The notes under the pieces are model-generated. The model was not told where the DNA came from. It saw only the letters and a program-made list of their open reading frames with translations, and did not search any database. The translations under genes were made by a program, and so were the position numbers. Positions 54,507 to 63,193 of a DNA stretch of 64,000 nt are shown here, one piece after another; position 1 is the stretch's first letter; each line of letters starts with the position of its first letter. The stretch comes from Clostridium sp. 'deep sea' (GTDB taxonomy: Bacteria; Bacillota; UBA994; PWPR01): assembly GCF_014931565.1 (NCBI RefSeq), contig NZ_CP063353.1, positions 3,100,001 to 3,164,000 on the forward strand. Reading direction: 5' to 3'.

Positions 54507-55203
54507 TAGGTTTAATAGAACAGTTGAGTTAGTATCAAAGTTGCCTGTTGGAGTAAGAAAGCCCATCATTCATAATGTTTTAAAAACAGCAATTAAGTAT
54601 CATGCTGATCTTAAAGTTACTGGGCGTGAACACTTAAAACAACGAATGGGTAAACCAACTATTTATATTGCCAATCACCTAAGCAATATAGATGCCCCAG
54701 TTTTAAACCTTTATCTTAAACCATACAAAGCAACCTTTGTAGCAGGTGTAAAATTAAATGACGTAACCGTTACGAGATATATTATGGAGACTTTATCTAC
54801 AATATCCATTAACCCTGGTACACCAGATAAACAGGCTATAAAAAATTGTGTAGCCCTTCTTAAAAGTGGTGGCTCATTGGTGATATTTCCAGAAGGAACA
54901 CGTAGCAGAAGTGCAGCAATGAGTGAAGCTAAAAAAGGATTTGTATTATTAGCAAGATTAAGTGGTGCCTCAATTATGCCTATAGCTTTAGAAGGAACAG
55001 AGGTATTATTACCTATTAACGATAGTAATATGGGTAGAGAAAAACTACATAAAGCAACTGTACATGTGAAATTTGGTGAGGCATTTACCTTACCAGATAA
55101 ACGCAAAGTGCAGGTAGAAGACTTTAATAGATATGCTGCAGATTTTTGTATGGGCAAGATTGCCGAGTTGATGAGTCCCAGGTATAGAGGTCACTATAGT
55201 TAG
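54499..55203 (+). CDS. PlsC-like 1-acyl-sn-glycerol-3-phosphate acyltransferase
   Basis: From the ATG at 54499 (GGGAGGG upstream) the protein has 234 residues with the acyltransferase blocks: IYIANHLSNIDAP (NHxxxxD), VIFPEGTRSRSAAM (FPEGTRS) and IMPIALEGTEVLLP. It should acylate lysophosphatidic acid to phosphatidic acid in membrane lipid synthesis. The longer in-frame start inside alr has no ribosome site. It is the last gene of the envelope cluster. Confidence 0.9.
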   Translation: MPNRFNRTVELVSKLPVGVRKPIIHNVLKTAIKYHADLKVTGREHLKQRMGKPTIYIANHLSNIDAPVLNLYLKPYKATFVAGVKLNDVTVTRYIMETLSTISINPGTPDKQAIKNCVALLKSGGSLVIFPEGTRSRSAAMSEAKKGFVLLARLSGASIMPIALEGTEVLLPINDSNMGREKLHKATVHVKFGEAFTLPDKRKVQVEDFNRYAADFCMGKIAELMSPRYRGHYS

Positions 55204-55260
55204 GTTATAGTTTATTTCCACGGACGCTTTCATAATTAAATCTATATCTTCGTCATACAC

Positions 55261-55311
55261 AAAAAAACACAAAAATATATACCAGTTTGTATTATATTTT
55301 TGTGTTTTTTT
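55261..55311. terminator. Intrinsic terminator after the envelope cluster
   Basis: A perfect 19-bp A/T-rich stem (AAAAAAACACAAAAATATA and its complement) with a 13-nt loop. Runs of A and T at the ends allow function on either strand. Confidence 0.8.
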
Positions 55312-55397
55312 GCTATTCCTTAATCTAGATTCAATTCTGAAAGCCACGACATAATGACACTCTGAGGCTATTAGGTGGTAGTACATAATTTATTAAA

Positions 55398-55432
55398 AAT
55401 TAAGAACTGTTTGCGCAGTTCTTAATTATTTT
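55398..55432. terminator. Hairpin with T tract
   Basis: A perfect 12-bp stem AATTAAGAACTG/CAGTTCTTAATT with a 6-nt loop, then ATTTTT. No gene ends immediately upstream, so a small RNA or lost gene is possible. Confidence 0.65.
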
Positions 55433-55445
55433 TCTGTTATAATTA

Positions 55446-55550
55446 ATGTCAAGAGGGAAACTCATACTGAAAGTGACGGTTATGTTTATGGAGATATTAG
55501 TATTTATAGCTGTAGTATCTTCGTTTTATTTAAGTGTAAGGTATTTTTAA
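55446..55550 (+). CDS. Possible tiny hydrophobic peptide
   Basis: An ATG at 55446 (or GTG at 55473) opens a frame of 34 (or 25) residues ending at 55550, with the hydrophobic stretch MEILVFIAVVSSFYL and a short basic tail. Single-helix peptides of this size occur as holin-like or type I toxins in Firmicutes. There is no good ribosome site for the ATG, and no antisense RNA gene can be shown, so this is a weak call. Confidence 0.2.
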   Translation: MSRGKLILKVTVMFMEILVFIAVVSSFYLSVRYF

Positions 55551-55716
55551 AACAAACATAAAAATTACAATATTCCACTTATTCCAGAGAGATATCAATA
55601 TCTTTGCCTATGATACTCCACTAGAGTATTTAGTTATTTTTTTAATTTTAGTTTTAAAGCTGTATAAAGGCACTCAAAACTACCTATATATTTGTTGTCA
55701 TTATAATAAATATTAT

Positions 55717-55757
55717 GTAGGGAATCACCTCTGTGTGATTCCGTTGTGGATACTTAG
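55717..55757 (+). repeat. 41-bp dispersed hairpin repeat, copy 2
   Basis: Identical to 34452-34492: GTAGGGAATCAC head, GGAATCAC-N6-GTGATTCC hairpin and GTTGTGGATACTTAG tail. Confidence 0.9.
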
Positions 55758-55844
55758 GTAATGTGTATTAAATACTGTTAAAAGAATTAATTATCAGGGA
55801 TGCAAATTTACAATATCACATAACAGTAAAATTATTTTTAATTT

Positions 55845-56588
55845 TTACTCTTTATATTTAATTTCATCTCTACAAGCAATTAGCTTATTCGGGTAATTTG
55901 TAATAATGCCATCAACACCCAGAGCTATCATTTGGTCAACATACTTTGTGTCATTTACGGTATAGGTATTTACAGCTAAGCCAGCTTCATGGCAGTGTTT
56001 TAATAATTCGGGTGTTAGGGTGTGCCAAGCTGGGTGCAGGGCATTAAAGTTTAATACCTCTCGGTATCGCCACGGCTTAATCCATGAGGCCGCGTACAAT
56101 ACACCTGTTTTAATATTGGGGTTTATTTCTTTAACCCTTTGCAGAGCGAAGTGATCAAAAGATGAAATAATAACCTGCTTTTCAAGCCTATATTCGCTAA
56201 CCATATCTATTACTATTCTTTCAATATTTTTATACATCTTAGAGCCAGCTTTGAGCTCGATATTTAATAATAATTGTTTATCTACAACTTTACATAATTG
56301 TAAAACTTCAGCTAATAATGGAATTTTAAATCCTCTAAATTTTTTGCCATACCAACTGCCAGCATCAAATTGCTGTAGTTCACTAGCAGTGTATTCAGCT
56401 ACTAGGCCACTTCCATTTGTTGTTCTATTTATTGTTCTGTCATGTATTACAACTGGTATATTATCCTTACTTAAGTGAACATCAAACTCTAAGCCATCAG
56501 CATTTTGAAGTATGGCTAACTTAAAAGAGCTCATTGTATTTTCGGGTGCATATCCACTTGCACCTCTATGTCCAAGTATTAGAGTCAT
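55845..56588 (-). CDS. Glycerophosphodiester phosphodiesterase
   Basis: A 247-residue GDPD-family enzyme. GHRGASGYAPENT (first catalytic His), LEFDVHLSKDNIPVVIHD (metal-binding Glu-x-Asp and second His) and LNIELKAGS are present, and the barrel ends with GVDGIITNYPN. It hydrolyses glycerophosphodiesters to glycerol-3-phosphate and an alcohol. There is no signal peptide, so it is a cytoplasmic form working on imported or turned-over lipid head groups. AGGAGAT precedes the ATG. Confidence 0.93.
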   Translation of the reverse strand: MTLILGHRGASGYAPENTMSSFKLAILQNADGLEFDVHLSKDNIPVVIHDRTINRTTNGSGLVAEYTASELQQFDAGSWYGKKFRGFKIPLLAEVLQLCKVVDKQLLLNIELKAGSKMYKNIERIVIDMVSEYRLEKQVIISSFDHFALQRVKEINPNIKTGVLYAASWIKPWRYREVLNFNALHPAWHTLTPELLKHCHEAGLAVNTYTVNDTKYVDQMIALGVDGIITNYPNKLIACRDEIKYKE

Positions 56589-56689
56589 TTTATATCTCCT
56601 AACATAATAAATATATTTATAACAATATTATATAACATTGTATCTTTTTGCAGTATAATTAAAATATATTTTACATAGGAGATACTAAT

Positions 56690-56899
56690 ATGAGATATCA
56701 TTATGAGGGTAATGTAAAAGGACCATTAGGTTGTTTAATAACTTTTATAATTATTATTGTAGTTGCCCTAATTATCCTAAGTGCAATTGGAGTAACAATT
56801 GCCACAACAATAATAACATTTATAATAGCCAGTCCATTCATTTTGATTGCTATTATACTGGTTATAGTAGTTTCTATACTGAAATTTATTTTTGGTTAA
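56690..56899 (+). CDS. Small membrane protein
   Basis: A 69-residue protein with a short polar start (MRYHYEGNVKGPLG) and two hydrophobic segments (about 15-36 and 40-66). TAGGAGA precedes the ATG. It is divergent from the GDPD gene and ends at a strong bidirectional terminator. No family or function is recognised. Confidence 0.65.
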   Translation: MRYHYEGNVKGPLGCLITFIIIIVVALIILSAIGVTIATTIITFIIASPFILIAIILVIVVSILKFIFG

Positions 56900-56931
56900 A
56901 TAAAAACAAAAGTATGAATTTATTTAACAAT

Positions 56932-56978
56932 AAAAAGGGTAATTGCACAAAACATAAATGTGCAATTACCCTTTTTTT
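56932..56978. terminator. Bidirectional terminator
   Basis: A perfect 18-bp stem AAAAAGGGTAATTGCACA with its complement and a 9-nt loop, with T runs on both strands. It serves the small + strand gene and probably leuS on the minus strand. Confidence 0.88.
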
Positions 56979-57056
56979 TATTCTTATGAAAAAACGCATT
57001 TATAGAAGTTACATTATACTAAGAGTAAAACGCAATTCAACAAAACTAACATCCTA

Positions 57057-59513
57057 CTAATTAGCTACAATGTTTACTAATCTCTTGGGTATTACAATAA
57101 CTTTTCGAATAGTTTTACCTTCAAGCGAGCTGGTGATATTTTCATTAGCCAATACTAATTTTTCTATTTCATCTTTGCTTAAAGAGCTATCTATAGTTAA
57201 TCTGGTTTTCACCTTGCCATTAATCTGCACTGCAATCTCAACAGTATCTAGCACTAGGGCTTTTTCATTATACTTAGGCCACTCTTGATTAAATATAGAG
57301 TACTCATAGCCACTTTGGCTCCACATTTCTTCAGTAAAATGAGGGGCGAAAGGTGCCATAATTAACATTAAGTCACGAACACAATCACTCATTAGCTTAA
57401 CATTTTTACTCTCAACATTTTGGTCATATTTATATAAGGCGTTGGTTAGCTCCATCATACGAGATACACAGGTATTATATTGCATTCTGGCAGCATCTAT
57501 AGATACACCTTTAATAGCATAATGACGTATATAGTTAAGGTCTTTTTCAGCTTTACCCATTTCTGTTGAAGTGTTTTTACACGACATAGAAAGTTGGTTA
57601 ACTCTCTTTATTAGTCTTTCAACGCGTTCCACAAAACGAACAATGGCTTTTATTCCCTTTTCGTCCCATGGACCTCCCTCAGTGTAAGCAAAACCAAAGG
57701 CTAAGAATAAACGAAGAACGTCTGAACCATTTTCCTCAATATATCTATCAGGAGAAACAACATTTCCTTTAGACTTACTCATTCTTTTACCATCGGGACC
57801 TAAAATTATACCTTGGTGGGTTAATGATTTAAAAGGCTCGTCAAAGTTTAAATAACCCAAGTCTCTTAATGCTTTAGTAATAAAGCGAGCATACAGTAAA
57901 TGCATACAAGCATGTTCCGGACCACCTACATATTTATCTACTGGTAACATTTTATTTACTAAATCTATATCCCAAGGTTTATTCTCATTATTATTGTCTG
58001 GGTAGCGTAAAAAATACCAACTTGAATCTACAAAAGTATCTAAAGTGTTTGGATCTCTCTTAGCTTTTGCACCGCAAATAGGGCAAGTTGTATTTATAAA
58101 TTGCTCATTTGTTGCTAGTGGAGCTTTACCCTGTGGTTTATAGTCTACATCAAAGGGTAATGTTACTGGCAAATCTTTTTCAGGAACTGGAACCATACCA
58201 CACTTATCACAATGAATAATTGGTATAGGAGCGCCCCAGTAACGCTGCCGAGATATAGACCAATCTCTTAAACGGAAATTAATCGAAAACTCTCCTGCTT
58301 GTTTTTTTGCTAATTTTTCTACAACAGCTTTTTTGCCTTGCTCTGAGCTTAGCCCGTTAAACTCTTCGCTATTAACCATAACTCCATATTCTGTAAATGG
58401 TAAGTCATCATTATTATTATTTTTACCTTTAATTACTCGAGGTATAGGCAATTTAAACTTTGTTGCAAATTCAAAATCCCTAGTATCATGTGCGGGTACC
58501 GCCATAACAGCACCAGTACCATAACTAGCTAATACATAGTCCGAAATCCAAATAGGAATTTTATCACCAGTTAAGGGGTGAACGGCATAAGCACCAGTGA
58601 AAACACCTGTTTTTTCTTTATCTGTAGACATGCGTTCAATTTCACTTTGTTTACGTGCATAAAGTTGGTACTCTTTTACAGCCTCAGCTTGCTCTTTAGT
58701 AGTAATTTTAGCAACAAGCTTATGTTCGGGTGCTAAAACAACATAAGAAACGCCCAGTAAGGTATCTGCTCTTGTTGTAAATACTTTAAACGAATTGTTT
58801 TCACCACATACTTCAAACTTTATTTCAGCTCCAACAGATTTACCAATCCAGTTCTTTTGGGCTGCTATAGTACGTGAAGGCCAATCTAAATCATCTAAAC
58901 CTGCTAATAGTTCATCAGCATACTTTGTAATACGGAAAAACCATTGAGTCATATCTTTTCTAATTATTTCAGCATCACAACGCTCACAAAAACCATTAAC
59001 AACTTGTTCATTAGCCAAGACTGTTTGGCAAGAAGGACACCAGTTAACGGGTGCATCTGATCTATAAGCCAAATCATTTTTATAGAGCTGTAAAAATAGC
59101 CATTGGGTCCATTTATAATAATTTGGTTCACAGGTAGCAAGTTCATAATCCCAGTCAAACATAGCACCCATAGACCTTAATTGTTTTTGCATTGTTTTAA
59201 CATTGTTTTCTGTAGAAGTCTTAGGATGAATACCTGTTTTAATAGCGTAGTTTTCGGCTGGTAAACCAAAGGCATCAAAGCCCATAGGCTCAAATACTTC
59301 ATAACCTTGCATTCTCTTTAATCTTGCAAAAGAATCAGTTAAGCCATAATTATACCAATGACCTAAATGAAGCTTAGAGCCAGATGGATAAGAGAACATT
59401 TCTAAGCAATAAAACTTTTTATCAATATTATCACTTTTGAAGTTATATAGGTTAGTATCTTGCCATATTTGTTGCCATTTTAAATCAGTTTGGCGTGAAT
59501 AACTATTTTCCAT
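57057..59513 (-). CDS. leuS: Leucyl-tRNA synthetase
   Basis: The 818-residue enzyme is full length for bacterial LeuRS. It has the HIGH-type motif KLHLGH (residues 48-52 region), a CP1 editing domain with [21 protein letters not shown] and [19 protein letters not shown], zinc-like Cys pairs (CPSCQ...CERC and CPICGAK), and the KMSKS loop [10 protein letters not shown]. It charges tRNA-Leu. It stands alone and is controlled by the T-box leader immediately upstream. AGGAGGG precedes the ATG. Confidence 0.98.
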   Translation of the reverse strand: MENSYSRQTDLKWQQIWQDTNLYNFKSDNIDKKFYCLEMFSYPSGSKLHLGHWYNYGLTDSFARLKRMQGYEVFEPMGFDAFGLPAENYAIKTGIHPKTSTENNVKTMQKQLRSMGAMFDWDYELATCEPNYYKWTQWLFLQLYKNDLAYRSDAPVNWCPSCQTVLANEQVVNGFCERCDAEIIRKDMTQWFFRITKYADELLAGLDDLDWPSRTIAAQKNWIGKSVGAEIKFEVCGENNSFKVFTTRADTLLGVSYVVLAPEHKLVAKITTKEQAEAVKEYQLYARKQSEIERMSTDKEKTGVFTGAYAVHPLTGDKIPIWISDYVLASYGTGAVMAVPAHDTRDFEFATKFKLPIPRVIKGKNNNNDDLPFTEYGVMVNSEEFNGLSSEQGKKAVVEKLAKKQAGEFSINFRLRDWSISRQRYWGAPIPIIHCDKCGMVPVPEKDLPVTLPFDVDYKPQGKAPLATNEQFINTTCPICGAKAKRDPNTLDTFVDSSWYFLRYPDNNNENKPWDIDLVNKMLPVDKYVGGPEHACMHLLYARFITKALRDLGYLNFDEPFKSLTHQGIILGPDGKRMSKSKGNVVSPDRYIEENGSDVLRLFLAFGFAYTEGGPWDEKGIKAIVRFVERVERLIKRVNQLSMSCKNTSTEMGKAEKDLNYIRHYAIKGVSIDAARMQYNTCVSRMMELTNALYKYDQNVESKNVKLMSDCVRDLMLIMAPFAPHFTEEMWSQSGYEYSIFNQEWPKYNEKALVLDTVEIAVQINGKVKTRLTIDSSLSKDEIEKLVLANENITSSLEGKTIRKVIVIPKRLVNIVAN

Positions 59514-59532
59514 GTAAAAACCCTCCTATAAA

Positions 59533-59772
59533 TATAAAAAACCCCTCATCTCCACATAGAGACGAAAGGAATGCTTCCGCGGTACCACTCTTATTCTAAG
59601 TTTAAAACTTAGCACTTAAAGAACATTTAACGCATGTTAACGAATAATACTACTCTGCTGTTCATATTATTAGCTCCTAGGCGAGTTCCAAACTATGTTT
59701 AATTGCTTTACACCACCCAGCAACTCTCTACATAAACATACATTTGTACTATTCCTAATCATAGCTTTGTCG
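59533..59772 (-). promoter_or_regulatory. T-box riboswitch leader of leuS, specifier CTC
   Basis: On the minus strand the conserved T-box AAGAGTGGTACCGCGG occurs around 59578-59593, followed by a terminator formed by CCTTTCGTCTC and GAGATGAGGGG with six T residues (59530-59570). Upstream lie AGAGAG, the GGGTGGTG stem I elements and GGAACTCGCC with the likely specifier codon CTC (59685-59683), a leucine codon. Uncharged tRNA-Leu binding would allow read-through into leuS. The exact 5' end is not visible. Confidence 0.93.
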
Positions 59773-59853
59773 GTAATTATAAAATATTTTATGTTAAAAG
59801 TCAAATAAGGTTGTTAATATAGCAAATTGTAAAAATTTAGCTTATCTAAATAC

Positions 59854-59882
59854 TTGACAATGGTAATATATTTATTTATATT
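59854..59882 (+). promoter_or_regulatory. Sigma-A promoter of the Cys-rich small gene
   Basis: TTGACA (59854-59859) and TATATT (59877-59882) with a 17-bp spacer, 28 bp ahead of the ATG. Confidence 0.8.
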
Positions 59883-59909
59883 GAAAAAGAGTAGAGAGGA
59901 ATGAACATA

Positions 59910-60065
59910 ATGACAATAAAATGTGTAAATAAAGAAAAAAATGAACAGGACTGTCCTTGTGTTAAAACTAATTGTACTAACCATGGTATGTGTTGTGAGT
60001 GTGTTGCTCATCATCGCAAAATTAAAACGTACCCAGCTTGTTTACGAGATATTGACAAAAAATAG
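59910..60065 (+). CDS. Small cysteine-rich protein (DUF6485-like)
   Basis: A 51-residue protein reading MTIKCVNKEKNEQ, then CPCVKTNCTNHGMCCECVAHHRK and a final ACLRDIDKK. Eight cysteines and the CxC-x4-C...CC-x-C...HH pattern resemble the short DUF6485-type proteins of anaerobes. A zinc or Fe-S site is likely but unproven. It has a consensus promoter and an AGAGGA ribosome site 10 bp ahead of the ATG, which supports it as a real gene. Confidence 0.8.
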   Translation: MTIKCVNKEKNEQDCPCVKTNCTNHGMCCECVAHHRKIKTYPACLRDIDKK

Positions 60066-60163
60066 CTTAATCACAGTTTTTGATATATAATTATAACACT
60101 AGTGCAGGATAATTTCTTTAAAGCTAGAACTATAATAGCAATCATTTAAAAGGAGTGCCATAA

Positions 60164-60484
60164 GTGTCAAAAACTATTAAGAGAATATTAGCAGCTTTAT
60201 TAATAATAATTGGCGGTATAGTATTAGTACAGATGTTTGAAGATAAATTCGTAAAAATGTTTATAACCGCATGTATAGTATTTTTTGCAACATACTTAAA
60301 TAAACGCACACTAAAGCGTAGAAAACTAGATGAGCTACGTACTAAGTTAGAAAAAGAAATAGAAGAAGAAGAACTTGCTGAACAACAAAATCAAACAACT
60401 GTTATAGACACAGAGGCTAGTGAAGTAATACTAGAAGAAGAGCAAAAGAAGGTTGAAGAAGAGCAAATTATAGATCCTCAATAA
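60164..60484 (+). CDS. Membrane protein with acidic coiled-coil tail
   Basis: A 106-residue protein with two hydrophobic segments (about 6-24 and 30-47), a short basic stretch (NKRTLKRRKLDELRTK) and a Glu-rich coiled coil to the end. The tail is probably cytoplasmic. GTG start after AAAGGAG. No family is recognised. Confidence 0.65.
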   Translation: MSKTIKRILAALLIIIGGIVLVQMFEDKFVKMFITACIVFFATYLNKRTLKRRKLDELRTKLEKEIEEEELAEQQNQTTVIDTEASEVILEEEQKKVEEEQIIDPQ

Positions 60485-60507
60485 TAACAACATCAATAGC
60501 TGGTTTA

Positions 60508-60557
60508 TTAATAAAGACCTATTAAAGAAATTATCATCTTTAATAGGTCTTTATTAA
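60508..60557. terminator. Bidirectional terminator between convergent genes
   Basis: A perfect 21-bp stem (TTAATAAAGACC... with its complement) and 8-nt loop lie between the 60164 gene and arsR. Confidence 0.88.
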
Positions 60558-60558
60558 A

Positions 60559-60909
60559 TTATCTGTTATATCGATAGCCATCTTCAAGTTCCTTTAATCT
60601 CTTAACAATACTAGCCATATTATGATCCTTTATATTATCATCTCTTAAAAAAGAACTAAAACCACTAAGAAAATTTTGTAGATCATTGCACTGTAAATGA
60701 TAAATCCTCATAGAACCCTCAATGCTTTCTTGAACTATACCAGCATCTTTTAACACTTTTAAATGCTGTGAAATCCTAGGTTGACTAGTTTGCAAAACCT
60801 CAGTAAGTTCACATACACATAAATCATTCTCAGCAAGAAGCCTTATTATTTGCAATCTGGTAGGCTGACCTAAGGCTTTAAATCCCTTTACAAATGCATC
60901 TATGTTCAT
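60559..60909 (-). CDS. arsR: ArsR-family repressor with arsenite-type CVC motif
   Basis: From the ATG at 60909 the protein has 116 residues. NDLCVCELTEVLQTSQPRIS contains the Cys-Val-Cys metal site found in As(III)-sensing ArsR proteins at the DNA-recognition helix, followed by QHLKVLKDAGIVQES. It is divergent from a permease and thioredoxin-like gene, the expected targets of repression. The shared 135-bp region carries the permease promoter and AT-rich inverted repeats that could be operators. Confidence 0.9.
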   Translation of the reverse strand: MNIDAFVKGFKALGQPTRLQIIRLLAENDLCVCELTEVLQTSQPRISQHLKVLKDAGIVQESIEGSMRIYHLQCNDLQNFLSGFSSFLRDDNIKDHNMASIVKRLKELEDGYRYNR

Positions 60910-60956
60910 AATTATCACCTTATATAATAATTTTCTTATATTATATCGTTATTCTA

Positions 60957-60986
60957 TTGACAAAACAATATAGTAATGCATATAAT
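60957..60986 (+). promoter_or_regulatory. Promoter of the permease-thioredoxin operon
   Basis: TTGACA (60957-60962) and TATAAT (60981-60986) are consensus with an 18-bp spacer. GCATATAATGT occurs at 60979-60989 and again at 61010-61020, a direct repeat that overlaps the -10 box and may be part of the ArsR site. Confidence 0.8.
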
Positions 60987-61044
60987 GTGATTGTTATATA
61001 AGAGATTACGCATATAATGTTTAACTTATATGGAGGGATATAAA

Positions 61045-62004
61045 ATGTTTAAAGCATTTGCAGACTGGTTAGTCGGAGATATATTTAAAATGGATTTAAC
61101 CAGTAAACTGGGAGGAGCTGTTCACTTTTTTGTGTGGGATGTAACAAAAATTTTAATTTTATTGTCTTGTATGATTTTTATTATATCCTATATCCGTAGT
61201 TATTTCTCACCTACAAAAACAAAAAAGGTGTTAGAAAAGATAACTGGTGTAAAGGCTCATGTTGTGGCCTCTTTGTTGGGCATAATTACTCCTTTTTGCT
61301 CTTGTTCATCAGTACCATTATTTATTGGCTTTGTGGAGGCTGGTATACCATTAGGAGTTACTTTTTCATTTTTAATAACCTCTCCTATTGTTAATGAATT
61401 TGCTATGGGCATGTTGTTTATAGCTTTTGGCTGGAAAATAGCTTTAACCTATATTATTGCGGGTGTAGTTATAGGAGTAGTTGGCGGTATTATTATAGAT
61501 AAGTTAAAATTAGAAAAATACGTAGAAGAATATGTTTATAAAATGAAAATGGGTTCACACAAAGAAGAGGTATTAACCCTAAAACAACGTTTAGAATTTG
61601 CTAAAGAAAACGTTATTGAGATAGTGAAAAGGGTCTGGCTGTTTGTGATAATTGGTATAGGAATAGGGGCCGCTATTCATGGTTTAGTACCCAAAGACTT
61701 TTTAGCAACTCATGCTGGCCCAAACAACCCCTTTGCTGTACTTATTGGTGTTGTTGCTGGCATACCATTATACTCTAATGCTATGGGGGCATTACCGATA
61801 GCAGCGGTTTTAATTGATAAGGGGGTAGGCATAGGTACAGCATTGTCATTTGTGATGGCTGTTACAGCATTGTCACTACCCGAAATGATAATACTTCGTA
61901 AGGTTATAAAGACCAAGTTAATTGCCATATTTGTAGTTATTACAGGTATTGCTATAATAATAGTAGGCTATTATATGAATTTTATGAGCAACTATTTAAT
62001 GTAA
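61045..62004 (+). CDS. Permease, ArsP-like (DUF318 family)
   Basis: From the ATG at 61045 (GGAGGG upstream) the protein has 319 residues and about eight membrane segments. ITPFCSCSSVPLFIGFVEAGIPLGVTFSFLITSPIVNE is the family hallmark, with the Cys-x-Cys cluster thought to bind the metalloid in organoarsenical permease ArsP. A central charged loop separates two halves, and the second half repeats GIPLYSNAMGALPI. It is opposite an ArsR with CVC motif, so export of arsenicals is likely. Confidence 0.88.
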   Translation: MFKAFADWLVGDIFKMDLTSKLGGAVHFFVWDVTKILILLSCMIFIISYIRSYFSPTKTKKVLEKITGVKAHVVASLLGIITPFCSCSSVPLFIGFVEAGIPLGVTFSFLITSPIVNEFAMGMLFIAFGWKIALTYIIAGVVIGVVGGIIIDKLKLEKYVEEYVYKMKMGSHKEEVLTLKQRLEFAKENVIEIVKRVWLFVIIGIGIGAAIHGLVPKDFLATHAGPNNPFAVLIGVVAGIPLYSNAMGALPIAAVLIDKGVGIGTALSFVMAVTALSLPEMIILRKVIKTKLIAIFVVITGIAIIIVGYYMNFMSNYLM

Positions 62005-62016
62005 GGAGACAAAAAC

Positions 62017-62247
62017 ATGAAAATAGAGATTTTAGGTACAGGTTGTACAAAATGTCGCAGGTTATATGAACGTGTACAAAAGGCTGTTACAGAGTTAGGT
62101 ATAAATGCCGAGGTTGTGAAGGTTGAAAATATGACTGAAATAATTAACTATGGAGTAATGAAAACACCCGCTTTAGCTGTTAATGGTAAAGTAGAGATTG
62201 TTGGCAGAATTCCAAAGCTAGCTGAAATAAAGGCTTTAATTAGCTAG
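62017..62247 (+). CDS. Small thioredoxin-like redox-active disulfide protein
   Basis: A 76-residue protein of the MTH895/redox-active disulfide protein 2 group: GTGCTKCRRLYERV gives the C-x2-C active site (C10 and C13), MKTPALAVNGK the cis-Pro region. It follows the permease by 12 bp with an AAGGAGA site. Such proteins often accompany these permeases and may hand over or reduce the bound metalloid. Confidence 0.9.
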   Translation: MKIEILGTGCTKCRRLYERVQKAVTELGINAEVVKVENMTEIINYGVMKTPALAVNGKVEIVGRIPKLAEIKALIS

Positions 62248-62264
62248 TATAATAATAATAACCT

Positions 62265-62299
62265 AAAAAATAATCGAAAATGTTTTCGATTATTTTTTT
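62265..62299 (+). terminator. Intrinsic terminator after the permease operon
   Basis: AAAAAATAATCGAAAA and TTTTCGATTATTTTTTT form a long A/T-rich hairpin ending in a T run. Confidence 0.85.
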
Positions 62300-62379
62300 A
62301 ATTTCCTTATAATAATAAATCTTTTGTAATATGCTATACTATACATAGTAATAAAATGCCGCAGAATTGGGGTGGAGAA

Positions 62380-63033
62380 TTGATACCTATAAGAGATACT
62401 GTTAGGTCTAGAAGAAAGCCTATTATAACAATAATCATAATTGCAATAAATATTGTTGTTTTTTTATATCAAAATTCACTTGGTACAAGAGCTTATCAAA
62501 TGTTTGTCGCAAAATATTCAATAATACCAGTGTTAGGATTTTACCAACCTTGGAGATTCATAACCTCTGCGTTTTTACATGGTAGTTGGTTGCATTTAAT
62601 AGGTAATATGTTGTATCTATGGATATTTGGTGATAATGTTGAAGATAAAACAGGTCATTTTAAGTTTATTTTATTTTACATATTAGCAGCTGCTATAGCT
62701 GGATTCGCCCAAATGTTAACTGATGTAAATAGCCTTGTTCCTGTTATTGGTGCAAGTGGAGCAGTTGCGGGTATTTTAGGTGCTTATTTTATTTGTTGTC
62801 CTGGTTCAAGAGTAGTAACTTTAATACCAATCTTTTTCTTTTTTACAACTGTAGAAATACCAGCTTTTGTTTATTTATTAGGCTGGTTTGCACTGCAATT
62901 TATCAATGGTGTATCTACAGTTGGTGGGGCTTCATCGGTAGCATGGTGGGCTCATATTGGCGGATTTGTAGCAGGTATGGTGCTTATTAAACTGTTTTAT
63001 AGTAAGCAGAAAAGAAGAGATGATTTTTATTAA
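62380..63033 (+). CDS. Rhomboid-family intramembrane serine protease
   Basis: The protein (217 residues from TTG at 62380) has six membrane segments. Rhomboid landmarks are LHGSWLHLIGNMLYLWIFGDNVED, the catalytic Ser in GASGAVAGILG and the catalytic His in AHIGGFVAG. It cuts membrane proteins within or near the bilayer. The family start IPIRDTVRSRRKP favours the TTG, with GGTGGAG just upstream (spacing short); an ATG at 62356 without a ribosome site gives 225 residues. Confidence 0.93.
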   Translation: MIPIRDTVRSRRKPIITIIIIAINIVVFLYQNSLGTRAYQMFVAKYSIIPVLGFYQPWRFITSAFLHGSWLHLIGNMLYLWIFGDNVEDKTGHFKFILFYILAAAIAGFAQMLTDVNSLVPVIGASGAVAGILGAYFICCPGSRVVTLIPIFFFFTTVEIPAFVYLLGWFALQFINGVSTVGGASSVAWWAHIGGFVAGMVLIKLFYSKQKRRDDFY

Positions 63034-63049
63034 ACTATAGATCTTAGTG

Positions 63050-63073
63050 AGCTCGCTATTATGCGAGCTTTTT
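63050..63073 (+). terminator. Intrinsic terminator after the rhomboid gene
   Basis: A 7-bp stem AGCTCGC/GCGAGCT with a 6-nt loop, followed by TTTTTA. Confidence 0.85.
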
Positions 63074-63193
63074 ATATAAGAAATTATTGCTAACTAGAAA
63101 ATGTCATAAACAGTATATTGACATTTATTATGGTTAGAGCTTTAATAGTAAGAGAAATGTGGGTTATTATCAAAATATATTAAGGGGATAACA

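Larger units (their letters stand above)
55204..55844. other. Intergenic stretch with two strong hairpins and a dispersed repeat
   Basis: These 641 bp contain hairpins at 55261-55311 and 55398-55432, a weak small open frame at 55446-55550, and the 41-bp repeat at 55717-55757. No other gene is supported. Confidence 0.6.

Noticed and set aside
54711-55157. 148-residue open frame antisense to the PlsC-like gene
   Set aside because: The sense strand encodes clear acyltransferase motifs; the antisense frame shows no domain or start signal.
59814-60014. 66-residue minus-strand frame
   Set aside because: It runs against a consensus promoter and the convincing Cys-rich gene on the plus strand, and its composition is low-complexity.
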